A DNA stretch of 41,529 nucleotides from Actinomycetes bacterium. GTDB lineage: Bacteria > Actinomycetota > Thermoleophilia > Gaiellales > F1-60-MAGs149. Under the pieces are notes generated by a model, which worked only from the letters and a program-made list of their open reading frames with translations, did no database searches and was not told where the DNA came from. This document shows positions 8,405 to 18,364 of the stretch, in pieces. The stretch spans positions 1 through 41,529 of the forward strand of contig JANYCN010000041.1 in assembly GCA_025360225.1 (NCBI GenBank). Direction: 5' to 3'. Position 1 is the stretch's first letter; each line of letters starts with the position of its first letter. The position numbers were made by a program, and so were the translations under genes.

Positions 8405-9748
8405 ATGCTGACGATTGACGAGCTGCGCGCTGAGGTCGAGTCCGGGGCGATCGACACGGTCGTGATGGCGATGACCGACATGCCGGGGCGGCTGATGGGC
8501 AAGCGCCTCGACGCCCGGAGCTTCCTCCGCGACATCTGGAAGCACGGCGCGGAGGGCTGCAACTACCTGCTTGCCGTCGACGTCGAGATGAACCCGCAGC
8601 CGGGCTACGCGATGTCGTCGTGGGAACGCGGATACGGCGACTTCGTCTTCCGCCCTGACCTGCAGACGATCCGCCGAGCGACGTGGCTCGAGGGGACGGC
8701 GATCGTCATCTGCGACCTCGAGTGGCACGACGGCACCCCCGTGCGGCCCTCGCCCCGGCAGGTGCTGAAGGCGCAGCTCGCGCGGCTCGCCGAGCGTGGC
8801 TGGAGCGCGAAGGTCGGCTCCGAGCTCGAGTTCATCCTCTTCCGCGAGACGTACGAGGGAGCACGCGCGAAGGCCTACCGCGGCCTGAAGCCGGCGAACG
8901 AGTACAACGTCGACTACTCGATCTTCGGCACGACGATCGTCGAGGACGTGATCCGCCCGATCCGCCGGCACATGGCGGCGGCTGGCCTGACGGTTGAGGA
9001 CTCGAAGGGCGAGTGCAACCTCGGCCAGCACGAGGTGAACTTCCGCTACTCCGATGCGTTGAAGATGGCTGACGACCACGTGATCTACAAGAACGCCGCG
9101 AAGGAGATCGCCTGGCAGCAGGGCGCGGCGCTGACGTTCATGGCGAAGTACAACGAGCGCGAGGGCAACAGCTGCCACATCCACTGCTCGCTCTGGGACG
9201 GGGAGGCGAGCCTGTTCCCGAGCGACGATGGCCATCACCGCACGCCGCTGTTTGAGAGCTTCATCGCCGGCCAGATCGCGCGAACGCCGGAGATGGCGTA
9301 CTTCCTGGCGCCGAACGTGAACTCCTACAAGCGCTACGCGTACGGGTCGTTCGCGCCGACGGCGATGGCGTGGGGCGTCGACAACCGCACCTGCGCGTTC
9401 CGCGTCGTCGGGCACGGCAAGGGGATGCGCGTCGAGTCGCGCCTTGCCGGCGGCGACTGCAACCCGTACCTGGCGTTCGCGGCGACGATCGCGATGGGCC
9501 TGGATGGCATCGACCGCGGGCTCGCGCTCGAGCCCGCGCTCGTCGGGAACGCCTACGACTCCGACAAGCCGCGGATGGCCGGGAGCCTGCACGCCGCATT
9601 GGCGCAGCTCGAGGCGTCGGCGTTTGCCCGCGCGGCGTTCGGCGATGACGTCGTCGAGCACTACCTGAACGCGGGTCGCCTCGAGCAGCAGGCCTACGAG
9701 GCCGCCGTCACCGACTGGGAGCTGCGTCGCTCCTTCGAGCGGATGTAG
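8405..9748 (+). CDS. Glutamine synthetase family protein (gamma-glutamyl-amine ligase-like)
   Basis: 447 residues with the glutamine synthetase catalytic fold. Visible motifs are the metal-binding GSELEFILF, HEVNFRY, the ATP-site region GNSCHIHCSLWD and the R-rich NRTCAFRVVGHGKGMRVESR. The N-terminal domain is short and the adenylylation-loop region is absent, as in the GlnA3/GlnA4/PuuA group that ligates glutamate to amines such as putrescine or ethanolamine instead of ammonia. The PuuD-like hydrolase 5 bp downstream favours polyamine or amine catabolism. TAGCCT at 8393-8398, 6 nt before the ATG, is a likely leaderless promoter. The substrate cannot be assigned from sequence alone. Confidence 0.85.
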   Translation: MLTIDELRAEVESGAIDTVVMAMTDMPGRLMGKRLDARSFLRDIWKHGAEGCNYLLAVDVEMNPQPGYAMSSWERGYGDFVFRPDLQTIRRATWLEGTAIVICDLEWHDGTPVRPSPRQVLKAQLARLAERGWSAKVGSELEFILFRETYEGARAKAYRGLKPANEYNVDYSIFGTTIVEDVIRPIRRHMAAAGLTVEDSKGECNLGQHEVNFRYSDALKMADDHVIYKNAAKEIAWQQGAALTFMAKYNEREGNSCHIHCSLWDGEASLFPSDDGHHRTPLFESFIAGQIARTPEMAYFLAPNVNSYKRYAYGSFAPTAMAWGVDNRTCAFRVVGHGKGMRVESRLAGGDCNPYLAFAATIAMGLDGIDRGLALEPALVGNAYDSDKPRMAGSLHAALAQLEASAFARAAFGDDVVEHYLNAGRLEQQAYEAAVTDWELRRSFERM

Positions 9749-9753
9749 GCCGC

Positions 9754-10477
9754 GTGCGACCGCGGATCGGCATCACCTCCTACTGGCGCGCGGCGAGCTG
9801 GGGCCCGTGGACGGACTTCCCTGCGACGCTCGTGCCGCAGGGGTACGTCGAGGGCGTCCGGGCAGCCGGCGGCCTCGCGCTGCTCGTGCCACCCGACCCG
9901 GAGCTCGTCAACGACGCCGCCTCCGTGCTCGAGGCGGTCGACGGTCTGATCCTCGTCGGTGGCGAGGACATCGGTGCCTCGACCTATGGCGCAGCCTCCC
10001 ACCCGCGTGCGGACAAGCCGAACGTACGACGCGACACCGCTGAGCTCGCGCTCCTGAAGGCCGCGATCGACGCCGACGTTCCGGTGCTCGGCATCTGCCG
10101 TGGGTTCCAGCTGATGAACATCCTCTACGGCGGCGACCTCGTGCAGGAGATCGCGGAGGTGACCGAGCCGGCGCCACACCGCGAGCGCCTCGGGGCGTTC
10201 GGGCGCCATCCCGTCGCCGTCTCCGGCGGGCGCTTGCGCGACCTCGTCGGGGACGGGGTCGCCTCCGTGCACTCCCACCACCACCAGTCGCTCGGCCGCG
10301 TGGGGGAGGGACTCCTCGTCACCGCGACCGCGCCGGACGGGCTCGTGGAGGCCGTCGAGGACCCGACGCGCAGCTTCTGCGTCGGCATCCTCTGGCACCC
10401 GGAGGAGGCGCCACACGGCGACGGCGCGCCGCTCTTCCGCGGGCTCGTGGACGCGGCCAGGGTGCGAGTTACCGGGC

Positions 10478-10491
<14 letters not shown>
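9754..10491 (+). CDS. Gamma-glutamyl-gamma-aminobutyrate hydrolase family (PuuD-like, class I amidotransferase fold)
   Basis: 245 residues. The nucleophile elbow is GICRGFQLMN (Cys in ICRG). The His-Glu pair sits in GILWHPEE near the C terminus, and HSHHHQS is a family hallmark (peptidase C26). PuuD removes glutamate from gamma-glutamyl-GABA in the putrescine route, so pairing with the preceding glutamine-synthetase-like ligase is coherent. The GTG start is 5 bp after the upstream stop, so the two are probably co-transcribed. The last few codons overlap the first recognisable codons of the downstream pseudogene, so the C terminus may be altered by the deletion that truncated that gene. Confidence 0.85.
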
Positions 10492-12132
<1,641 letters not shown>

Positions 12133-12155
12133 CGGGTGAGCGCCCGATCGCCGTG

Positions 12156-12175
12156 GTGCAGCACGGTGCTACACT
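12156..12175 (+). promoter_or_regulatory. vapBC promoter with overlapping palindromic operator
   Basis: TACACT (12170-12175) lies 6 nt before the antitoxin GTG. An imperfect palindrome, gtgcagcac-g-gtgctacac (8 of 9 arm positions pair), spans 12156-12174 and covers the -10. Autorepression by the VapB or VapBC complex at such a site is the rule for the family; here it is inferred. Confidence 0.5.
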
Positions 12176-12181
12176 GAGGAG

Positions 12182-12448
12182 GTGCCCACCAGCCACCCAC
12201 GTCACTCGGTTACCGAGACGCCGGCGGTCGCTGCGGTGCTCGCGCCGCTCCGCGAACGGCTGGGGGCGAGCGTTCCCTCGTTCGGCGAGCTGGTGATCCG
12301 AGGCGCAGAGGCGACGTTGCGCGAGATCGAGGGGCAGGACGCCGCGCGCGCGAGCCGCCTCGAGACGTTCGTCGCGCGCCTGCAGACGCCGTCGCTGCCG
12401 CAGCTGGCGGAGGCGCACGCCGTCAGGCATGCAACCCGGGTTCCGTGA
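12182..12448 (+). CDS. Putative antitoxin of a VapBC-type pair
   Basis: 88 residues from GTG. I do not recognise a named DNA-binding fold. The role is inferred from position: a small gene immediately before a PIN-domain toxin, sharing 4 bp (gtga) with it. The N-terminal third includes VPSFGELVIRGAEATLREIE, which could be a helical DNA-binding or dimerisation unit. The C-terminal half is Leu/Arg/Ala-rich and would be the toxin-wrapping tail. GAGGAG abuts the GTG too closely for a ribosome binding site, so a leaderless message from TACACT is more likely. Confidence 0.6.
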   Translation: MPTSHPRHSVTETPAVAAVLAPLRERLGASVPSFGELVIRGAEATLREIEGQDAARASRLETFVARLQTPSLPQLAEAHAVRHATRVP

Positions 12449-12867
12449 CCCCGGCGCGCCCGTTGCTGCTCGACGCCAGCGCGTTCTGGCGGCTCGCAAG
12501 CCCGACGCTTGCGTCCGATCGGCGCTCGGAGGTCGCTGGTTGGATCGCACGAGGCATCGTGCACTCGAGCACGCCGCTCCTGCTCGAGACACGCGCCGGT
12601 CGGCTCCCGCCGCCGGTCGATCCCGGCGACCTGCCGTTGCTCTGGATCACCGAGCGCGCCGAGCGTCGGGCGACCGAGCTCCAGCAGCAGCTGCGTGCCG
12701 TCCACCAGCAGCTCGGAATCCCGCCGCTCGACTACCTGATCGCGGCAATCGCCGAGGACCACGGTGCGACGCTTCTGCACTACGACGGTGACTTCGAGCG
12801 TCTCGCCTCGCGGACCGACCTGCGGGCGCCGGTCGAGCTGCTTGCGCCGCTCGGATCGCTTGGCTAA
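12445..12867 (+). CDS. PIN domain ribonuclease toxin (VapC-like)
   Basis: 140 residues. PIN acidic residues are visible: LLLDASAFWR at the N terminus (first Asp), and PPLDYLIAAIAEDHGATLLHYDGDFERLA toward the C terminus, with the later Asp residues that complete the Mg site. This layout matches actinobacterial VapC toxins, which cleave tRNA or rRNA. The GTG start overlaps the antitoxin stop by 4 bp. The 3' end overlaps the converging VKOR gene by 4 bp. The conserved mid-protein Glu is probably in LLLETRAG. Confidence 0.8.
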   Translation: MTPARPLLLDASAFWRLASPTLASDRRSEVAGWIARGIVHSSTPLLLETRAGRLPPPVDPGDLPLLWITERAERRATELQQQLRAVHQQLGIPPLDYLIAAIAEDHGATLLHYDGDFERLASRTDLRAPVELLAPLGSLG

Positions 12868-13280
12868 GCGTCGGCGGTCGCCCGCGCCGCGCCGATGCCG
12901 GTGAGGACGGCGGCGGCGATCCAGAGCGACGCGCTCGTGAGGCACCACGCGCAGTAGGCGTGGATCCGGAACGCCTCCGTCCACGTCAGGTAGAGGGAGA
13001 AGGCTGCGCCGGCGCAGGCGAGCGCGAACGCTGCCACCGCCGCCGGCGGCCGGCGGATCAGCGCGTTCGCCAGCAGAAGGGTCGAGCCGATCAGCCCGAA
13101 CATCGAGACCGGCACGCCGAGGAGCTTCCCGTAGCTCGACTGCTGCACCGTTGTGCAGCTCGACCCACCGATCGGACAGGTGATCGGGCGGCCCTTGAGG
13201 CGCTCCCAGACGAGGAACGCCGCGATCGCGAGCGCACCAGCGGCGACCGCGATCACGGCCGTGCGCAGGCGCCCGGTCAC
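12864..13280 (-). CDS. Vitamin K epoxide reductase (VKOR) family protein
   Basis: 138 residues with four predicted membrane helices. Two Cys pairs typical of bacterial VKOR are present: C35 and C42 in the periplasmic loop before the conserved Ser/Tyr (SSYGKLLGVPVSMFG), and the active-site C110-A-W-C113. VKOR replaces DsbB in actinobacteria by reoxidising DsbA-type proteins at the expense of menaquinone. The start overlaps the stop of the DsbA-like gene by 4 bp, so the two are translated as a unit. Confidence 0.92.
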   Translation of the reverse strand: MTGRLRTAVIAVAAGALAIAAFLVWERLKGRPITCPIGGSSCTTVQQSSYGKLLGVPVSMFGLIGSTLLLANALIRRPPAAVAAFALACAGAAFSLYLTWTEAFRIHAYCAWCLTSASLWIAAAVLTGIGAARATADA

Positions 13281-14008
13281 CTGCCGCCGACCGAGAGGGC
13301 GCTGCTCGTGAGCGCCGCGAGGTCAGGGATCGAGTCGAGCGTGACCTCGCCTTTCGGGCCCTTCACGACGATCGTCGGCGTCCCCTGGAACCCGCGCGTC
13401 GTGGCGTCCGCGTCGACCGCGGCGACGTAGGCGGTGGCGGCCGGCGAGTCGCGCGCGGCGTCGAACGCCTTCACGTCCATGCCGACGGCCGTCGCGGCGG
13501 CGTCCGAGAACGCGGCGTCGAACCAGCCGGTCGTCTCGTCTCCCTGGTTCGCATAGGTCACGAGCGCGTACGCCCAGAGGTGGTTCTGCTGCATCGCCGC
13601 GTACGCGCTCTGGCCGGTGATCGGGCTGTCGGTCTGGATGATCAGCCAGTGCTTGAACGCGATCTTGATGCGGTGGGTCGCGACGAGCTGGCTGACCACG
13701 TCAGGCATCACCTGCAGGTCGAACTGGCGGCAGATCGGGCAGCGCAGGTCGCCGTACTCGGTGACCGTCACGGGGGCGTCAGGGAAGCCCAGGACGCCGG
13801 CCGTCTCCGGGATCCCGGTCAGCTCGGCCGTGACCTCGGCGACGTTCTGGAGCCCCGACGCTGCGGGCGTCGTCCCGCCGGTCGTTGCGCCTCCGGTCGT
13901 GCCCGTTCCGGGCGTCGAGGAGGAGGATCCGTTCGCGATCACGAGGCCAACCGCGACGAGCAGGGCAACGACGGGGATCGCGATCAGGAGGAGACGCCGG
14001 TTGTTCAT
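13277..14008 (-). CDS. DsbA-like thiol-disulfide oxidoreductase, membrane-anchored
   Basis: 243 residues. An N-terminal membrane segment (about 6-26) is followed by a Ser/Gly/Thr-rich linker (27-50) and a thioredoxin_4/DsbA domain. The catalytic CPIC is at 90-93 and the cis-Pro loop GTPT is near 209-212. It would oxidise cysteines of exported proteins and be recharged by the adjacent VKOR. A plausible client is the Ig-repeat protein at 4256-8101, with its many Cys pairs; that link is inference. Confidence 0.92.
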   Translation of the reverse strand: MNNRRLLLIAIPVVALLVAVGLVIANGSSSSTPGTGTTGGATTGGTTPAASGLQNVAEVTAELTGIPETAGVLGFPDAPVTVTEYGDLRCPICRQFDLQVMPDVVSQLVATHRIKIAFKHWLIIQTDSPITGQSAYAAMQQNHLWAYALVTYANQGDETTGWFDAAFSDAAATAVGMDVKAFDAARDSPAATAYVAAVDADATTRGFQGTPTIVVKGPKGEVTLDSIPDLAALTSSALSVGGR

Positions 14009-14069
14009 GCCCGCATTCTCGTCCGCATCGGCTCATCGGACGTTCAGCTCGCGTTACCCTACGCCTCCG

Positions 14070-14648
14070 ATGCGACTCCCACGACTCCCGGAAGGCTGGA
14101 GCCTGCGGACGATCGCCCTTGGTCTGGGCGTCGCCGTTGGACTCGGCCTCCTCATGTACCTCTTCAGCTGGTATGCCGTGATCGGGCTTCTCGTGCTCGT
14201 CGCGCTGCTCGGTATCTTCAGCCTCTTCGTCGCGAAGACCGCGGCCGGCAAGAAGGTCGGCGAACGGATCGGCATGTGGCTCTTCAAGCGGAGGTTCGGA
14301 CAGCGTCTGATGCGCTCCCAGATGCACGCCGCCGCGCGCAAGCAGGGCGTTGCGCTGCGTGACGCTACGGGCCGCAAGCGCTCCGACGTCGAGCTGCAGC
14401 TCGACCTCTACGACACGCCCGAGACGCAGATGATCAGGCAGCAGCTTCGCGGGATGAACCCCGTGCAGCGCGCCCAGTTCCTGCGCATGCTCGAGGCGCA
14501 GTCCGAGGCGCAGCGACGCGGCGAGGCACCGCCGCTGCCGGGCGCCGGCTCGCCGGCAGCCGTCCGACCGATCGGCCCGCGACCTTCCGGGCGGCCGGTC
14601 ACGGGTCCGCCGCGATCGTCGCGCTCGCCGAAGCGGCGCAAGAAGTAG
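14070..14648 (+). CDS. Small membrane protein of unknown function with basic C-terminal tail
   Basis: 192 residues. Two adjacent hydrophobic segments (about 10-30 and 32-52) form a membrane hairpin, followed by a highly basic cytoplasmic domain (KKVGERIGMWLFKRRFGQRLMRSQMH) and a Pro/Arg-rich tail ending SPKRRKK. I do not recognise the family. The ATG at 14070 is preceded by TACCCT (14055-14060, 9 nt), which supports it over the longer upstream frame that overlaps the DsbA gene. The last 50 bp overlap the converging MFS gene. Confidence 0.7.
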   Translation: MRLPRLPEGWSLRTIALGLGVAVGLGLLMYLFSWYAVIGLLVLVALLGIFSLFVAKTAAGKKVGERIGMWLFKRRFGQRLMRSQMHAAARKQGVALRDATGRKRSDVELQLDLYDTPETQMIRQQLRGMNPVQRAQFLRMLEAQSEAQRRGEAPPLPGAGSPAAVRPIGPRPSGRPVTGPPRSSRSPKRRKK

Positions 14649-15792
14649 CCTCCCGCGACCGCCAGCGCAGCGTGAAGCCGGCGACGATGAGGCACAGGAC
14701 GACGTCGATGATCCAGGTCGCCGCGTGGCCGACGTGGTCGTCAAGGGCACCGGCAGCGAGCGGGCCAGCGATCGCCGCGACCGCCCACAGCATGTTCATC
14801 AGCCCGAGCACCGCGGCCTGCGCCACGCCCTGACGCCGCGCACCGGCGTTCGTCAGCGGCACCGAGATGGTGAACAGCACGGCGATCGGCACGGCCCGGA
14901 CGAGCAGGAAACCCTCCAGCGCGGGCGGAGCGGTCGTCAGGAGCGGCAGCGTGAAGATCACCGCGACGGCGACCATGCCGGACGCCGCTGCTCCGAGCGA
15001 GGCGGCGCGGGTCACGAGTGCGGTCGTCGTCATGCTCGTGACGAAGAACACCGCCGCACCCGCGGCGAGCGCGAGGCCGATGCGCGTGTCGGACACGCCC
15101 TGCTCGTGCAGCCGGAGCGGTAGGAGCAGGTGCACGGTGTTCGCGACGAACCCGGGGAGGACCATGCAGAGCATGCCGACGATCGCCAACGGCTCGCTGG
15201 CGAGCCGGCGGAGCGCGGTCACAAGGTGCATCGCCTCATCCTGGGTGGGGCGTGCGTCCGGCCCGGTGAGCAGCAGACCGAGGAAGGCGACGGCGAACGC
15301 CGCGGTCGCGCCGAAGGGGACGGCGAGGCCGTAGCGCTCCGTCAGGAGACCGCCGATGACCGGGCCGATCGTCGTGCCGAGACCCGCAACGACGATCGAC
15401 GACGACAGGAGCCGCGCGCGCAGCCGCTCGTCGGCGACGCCCGTGAGGTATGCAAGCGCCGCCGGCCAGAGCGCGCCGAAGCCGAGGCCGAAGAGCACGC
15501 GGACCGCGAGCAGCGTCGGGAAGCTTGACGCCACGGCGTGCCCGGCGGCGCTCGCCGCGACCGCTGCCGCTGCTCCGATCGTCATCCGCCGAGCACCGAT
15601 GCGGTCGGTCAGGAGACCGGCGGGGATCGACACCACGAGGATCGCGAGGCTCGCGGCGGCCGCGATCGCCCCTGTCTGCGTCGCGTCCAACGCGAAGCGG
15701 TCGTGGTAGTACGGACCGAGGGGGAACACCGCCGACCACAGCACCTCGCCGACCAGGAGCAGGCTGTAGACGGAGACGGCGAGGCGACGCAC
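14599..15792 (-). CDS. MFS transporter
   Basis: 397 residues from a GTG start, with twelve predicted membrane helices in two halves. The MFS loop-2/3 signature is present as GLLTDRIGARRMTIG. Topology and length fit drug- or sugar-type efflux permeases; the substrate is not predictable. The frame is open far upstream into proC, but TACGCT (minus strand, 15804-15799) lies 6 nt before this GTG and the hydrophobic N terminus starts here. Its -10 overlaps that of the divergent proC. The 3' end overlaps the converging membrane-protein gene by 50 bp. Confidence 0.85.
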   Translation of the reverse strand: MRRLAVSVYSLLLVGEVLWSAVFPLGPYYHDRFALDATQTGAIAAAASLAILVVSIPAGLLTDRIGARRMTIGAAAAVAASAAGHAVASSFPTLLAVRVLFGLGFGALWPAALAYLTGVADERLRARLLSSSIVVAGLGTTIGPVIGGLLTERYGLAVPFGATAAFAVAFLGLLLTGPDARPTQDEAMHLVTALRRLASEPLAIVGMLCMVLPGFVANTVHLLLPLRLHEQGVSDTRIGLALAAGAAVFFVTSMTTTALVTRAASLGAAASGMVAVAVIFTLPLLTTAPPALEGFLLVRAVPIAVLFTISVPLTNAGARRQGVAQAAVLGLMNMLWAVAAIAGPLAAGALDDHVGHAATWIIDVVLCLIVAGFTLRWRSREATSCAASASATIAADP

Positions 15793-15798
15793 GGCCTC

Positions 15799-15808
15799 AG
15801 CGTAGAAT
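15799..15808. promoter_or_regulatory. Overlapping divergent promoters of the MFS gene and proC
   Basis: In the 10-bp string agcgtagaat, TACGCT on the minus strand (15804-15799) serves the MFS gene (6 nt to GTG). TAGAAT on the plus strand (15803-15808) serves proC (9 nt to GTG). The two -10 hexamers share their TA, so the polymerases could not bind together. The starts are only 25 bp apart. Confidence 0.6.
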
Positions 15809-15817
15809 GGGTGAGCG

Positions 15818-16630
15818 GTGGGAACCCCAGCCAGCACCATCGGGATGATCGGCGCCGGCAACATGGCTCGGGCGATGATCGAGGGCTGGGTGCGCGCCGA
15901 TCCGGCCCGGGCGTCTTCGATCATCGCTACCGATCGCGGGTCAGGAAAGGCCGAGGCGCTAGCGGAGCGGCTCGGGATTGTCGCGGTCGCGACGAACGAG
16001 GAGCTGGTCGAGCGCGCCGACATCGTCGTGCTCTGCGTCAAGCCGATCGACGTCGAGCGCGTGTTGCGCTCCGTCGGCTCGCTGATCACGCCGGCGAAGG
16101 CGCTCGCGTCGGTCGCGGCAGGCGTTCCGACGGTGACGATGGAGTCGATCCTCGACGACGACGTGCCGGTGTTCCGGCTCATGCCAAACGTCGGCGTTCA
16201 GGTGTGCTCGGGCACCGTCTGTTTCGCGTCGGGCCGGTTCGCTCACACGGCGGCGGCGGATCGTGTGACGGAGTGGATGCGCCTCCTCGGCGCCGTGGTG
16301 CCGCTGATGGAGCGCCAGTTCGATGCTGCCACCGCGCTGTCTGGCTCCGGGCCGGCGTTCATCGGCCTGATCGTCGAGGCGTTCGAGGACGCCGGCATCG
16401 TCGCCGGGCTGTCCCACGTCGCTGCGCGCGAGCTGATCCTCTCGACGATGCTCGGCACCGTCCAGCTCCTGCAGGAGCACGAGCTCTCCTGTTCCGACCT
16501 GCGGCGCATGGTCACGTCTCCTGGCGGAACGGCGGCGACGGGCCTTGCGGCGCTCGAGCGTGGCGGCGTCCGCGGTGCGATCATCGACGGCGTCCTCGCA
16601 GCGATGCGTCGCGCCGCCGAGCTTGGGTAA
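15818..16630 (+). CDS. proC: Pyrroline-5-carboxylate reductase
   Basis: 270 residues. An N-terminal Rossmann motif, IGMIGAGNMARAM (GxGxxA/M), binds NAD(P)H. Middle blocks CVKPIDVERVL and VFRLMPNVGV are typical. The C-terminal dimerisation domain carries the ProC signature region SGSGPAFIGLIVEAFEDAGIVAGL and MVTSPGGTAATGLAALE. It reduces P5C to proline. In actinobacteria proC often sits between sepF and yggT, as it would here if the 4-15.8 kb block were removed. Confidence 0.95.
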   Translation: MGTPASTIGMIGAGNMARAMIEGWVRADPARASSIIATDRGSGKAEALAERLGIVAVATNEELVERADIVVLCVKPIDVERVLRSVGSLITPAKALASVAAGVPTVTMESILDDDVPVFRLMPNVGVQVCSGTVCFASGRFAHTAAADRVTEWMRLLGAVVPLMERQFDAATALSGSGPAFIGLIVEAFEDAGIVAGLSHVAARELILSTMLGTVQLLQEHELSCSDLRRMVTSPGGTAATGLAALERGGVRGAIIDGVLAAMRRAAELG

Positions 16631-16687
16631 CGCGCGTGCCTCGTTTCGTCGTCGGGCGGCTCGGGAGCGACGTAGTACTGTGAGCCC

Positions 16688-16951
16688 GTGATGCTGACCT
16701 CGCTGCTCGACTCTGCCGTCTGGGTCTACACGATCATGATCATCGCGTGGATCATCGTCGCGATGCTCGACCTGCCGTACAACCGCCAGCTCGCCCAGGT
16801 GCGCGACTTCCTCGATAGCGTCTGCCGCCCGTACGTCGCGCTGTTTCGTCGTTACATCCCGCCGGTCGGTCCGCTCGACCTGTCGCCGCTCGCGGCGATC
16901 CTCGCTCTGCGCGTGGCGCGCTACCTGTTCGCGACCTTCTTTGGCGTGTAG
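16688..16951 (+). CDS. yggT: YggT family membrane protein
   Basis: 87 residues with two membrane helices (about 8-30 and 62-85). The family-typical loop NRQLAQVRDFLDSVCRPYVALFRRYIPPVGPLDLSPL lies between them. YggT members cluster with sepF and divIVA and are implicated in division or envelope homeostasis; the biochemical role is unknown. TACTGT (16676-16681) is 6 nt before the GTG; an ATG follows as codon 2. Confidence 0.9.
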   Translation: MMLTSLLDSAVWVYTIMIIAWIIVAMLDLPYNRQLAQVRDFLDSVCRPYVALFRRYIPPVGPLDLSPLAAILALRVARYLFATFFGV

Positions 16952-16982
16952 GTGGAGTGATCGCGAACTGCGCCGTTCGTTC

Positions 16983-17180
16983 GGTGTCTTGAGCGAGCGG
17001 GAGCGTTGCGCGTTGCGCAGGGCGTGCTGGGGCATGTTCAGGTGGTGTGCGACGCTCTCGCGAAGCCGATGATCCGGTGCGTAGAGCGGGACGGATCGTG
17101 GGCGCCGCAGCTGGCTGGCGCAGCTACCCGGCGGGTGGGCGCAGCCGGCCAGCGCAGGACGATCCAGGCAGCCGCACGGG
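16983..17180 (-). repeat. Dispersed hairpin element, copy B (minus orientation)
   Basis: The reverse complement of this interval aligns with copy C at about 34003-34255. Shared blocks include gcctggatcgtcctgcgct, the gggt-agctgcgcc-agc-agctgcggc stretch, the cacgatccg hairpin, and the terminal gcgcaacgctcccgctcgct. The middle hairpins of copy C are shortened or replaced. It fills the gap between yggT and divIVA; no gene is supported here. Confidence 0.75.
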
Positions 17181-17234
17181 CTCCTGGAGCGGTGCGGGAA
17201 GGAGACGCGGGCCGCGTCGCGAAGACCGCTGCCG

Positions 17235-17720
17235 GTGTCGATTAGCCCTGCAGAGGTTCGTCACGTCCGGATCAAGCGCGCGATCTTCGGGCTGCGAAAG
17301 AGCGAGGTCGAGCGAACGCTTGACCGGATCGCAGACGCGTACGCCGAGACGTGGGCGCAGCGCGCGTCGATGGAGGAGCGAAACCACGAGCTCGCGATCG
17401 AGCTGAGCCGTCACCAGGAGGCGGAGGCGATGCTGCGAAAGACGCTCGTCACCGCGGAGCGCAGCGCTGACGTGCTGCGTGCCGACGCGCGTCGCGACGC
17501 GGAGCGGATCATCCGCGAGGCCGAGCAGCGCGCTCGCGAGCTCGTCGGCGAGTCCCATCACGAGCGCGAGCGGATCCGGCACGAGATCATCCGTCTCGAG
17601 GAGCGCGAGCGCGAGTTCCGTGCGCGCTTCAAGGCGATGATCCAGGCGACCGCGAGCATCGTCGAGGACTACGAGGGCGACCGCGCGCCGGCTCGACCCC
17701 AGGTGGCCTCCGCAAGCTGA
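17235..17720 (+). CDS. DivIVA domain protein
   Basis: 161 residues. The N-terminal 35 residues (SISPAEVRHVRIKRAIFGLRKSEVERTLDRI) match the DivIVA membrane-targeting domain. The remainder is a long Glu/Arg-rich coiled coil (about 40-145). DivIVA/Wag31-type proteins mark curved membrane and organise division or polar growth. Here it is short with few tail residues. Its place after yggT is the conserved dcw arrangement. The GTG start lacks a clear Shine-Dalgarno or -10 within the repeat-rich upstream DNA. Confidence 0.82.
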   Translation: MSISPAEVRHVRIKRAIFGLRKSEVERTLDRIADAYAETWAQRASMEERNHELAIELSRHQEAEAMLRKTLVTAERSADVLRADARRDAERIIREAEQRARELVGESHHERERIRHEIIRLEEREREFRARFKAMIQATASIVEDYEGDRAPARPQVASAS

Positions 17721-17737
17721 GCGTCGCCGTCGCCGGG

Positions 17738-18352
17738 CTACGGCCCCGACCAGGCGATCGAGCAGATCTCGGCGCTGCGCCCCTCGAAGTCCCACACACG
17801 CCCGAACGCTCGTACCCGTCCCTGGTCGGCGCGGGCGACGGTGATGTCGGGCCCCATCCAGTAGGCCGAGTTCGTGACCTGCACTGGCTCGCCGCCCGCC
17901 TTGCCGGCGATCGGCGTCACCGCTCCCTGGATCCGCTTGCCGACGGTCAGCCGCCGGGTCTCGCCCTCCGTCTCGAACGTGACGGGCTGACGCTCAGCGC
18001 CGAGAAACGTGCCGACGAGGATCGAGAAGAGCCCGGTTGAGCCGCGCGCCTTGCCGCTGAAGATGCTGACGAGCGCGTCGTAGGCGGCGTCACTGGCGCG
18101 CTCGTCGATGTAGGCGCCGACCGTCCAGTTGCCGCGTGCCATCAGGCCCGGGATGTCGAGCAGCAGCCCGACGTTCAACCCTGATAGGTCAACGTCGCCT
18201 GACCGGCCGTCGTCGATCCGCACGCCGGCCCACGCCTGGCAGTATCCCTCGGTCGGCGGGTGCTGTCCGAGCGACACGACGCACGGACAGAAGACGGTGC
18301 AGTTGCAGTTCAGGATCAGCTCGCCGTTGATCCGCCAAGGCTCGATTGTCAA
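17738..18352 (-). CDS. DUF1326 domain protein
   Basis: 204 residues, soluble, with the N-terminal Cys cluster NCNCTVFCPCVVSLG typical of DUF1326 (COG5588). The remainder is a beta-rich domain. Function is unknown; the Cys cluster suggests metal or iron-sulfur binding. The TTG start at 18352 is chosen because AGGAG lies 9 nt upstream and the frame follows the DUF2182 stop by 12 bp. DUF1326 and DUF2182 are habitually adjacent across bacteria, so a joint role is likely. Confidence 0.85.
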   Translation of the reverse strand: MTIEPWRINGELILNCNCTVFCPCVVSLGQHPPTEGYCQAWAGVRIDDGRSGDVDLSGLNVGLLLDIPGLMARGNWTVGAYIDERASDAAYDALVSIFSGKARGSTGLFSILVGTFLGAERQPVTFETEGETRRLTVGKRIQGAVTPIAGKAGGEPVQVTNSAYWMGPDITVARADQGRVRAFGRVWDFEGRSAEICSIAWSGP

Positions 18353-18364
18353 CGTGATGCTCCT

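Noticed and set aside
6395-9661. Very long open frame on the minus strand across the Ig-repeat and GS-like genes
   Set aside because: Arg/Gly-rich composition and opposite-strand position to two clear genes; long antisense frames are expected at this G+C.
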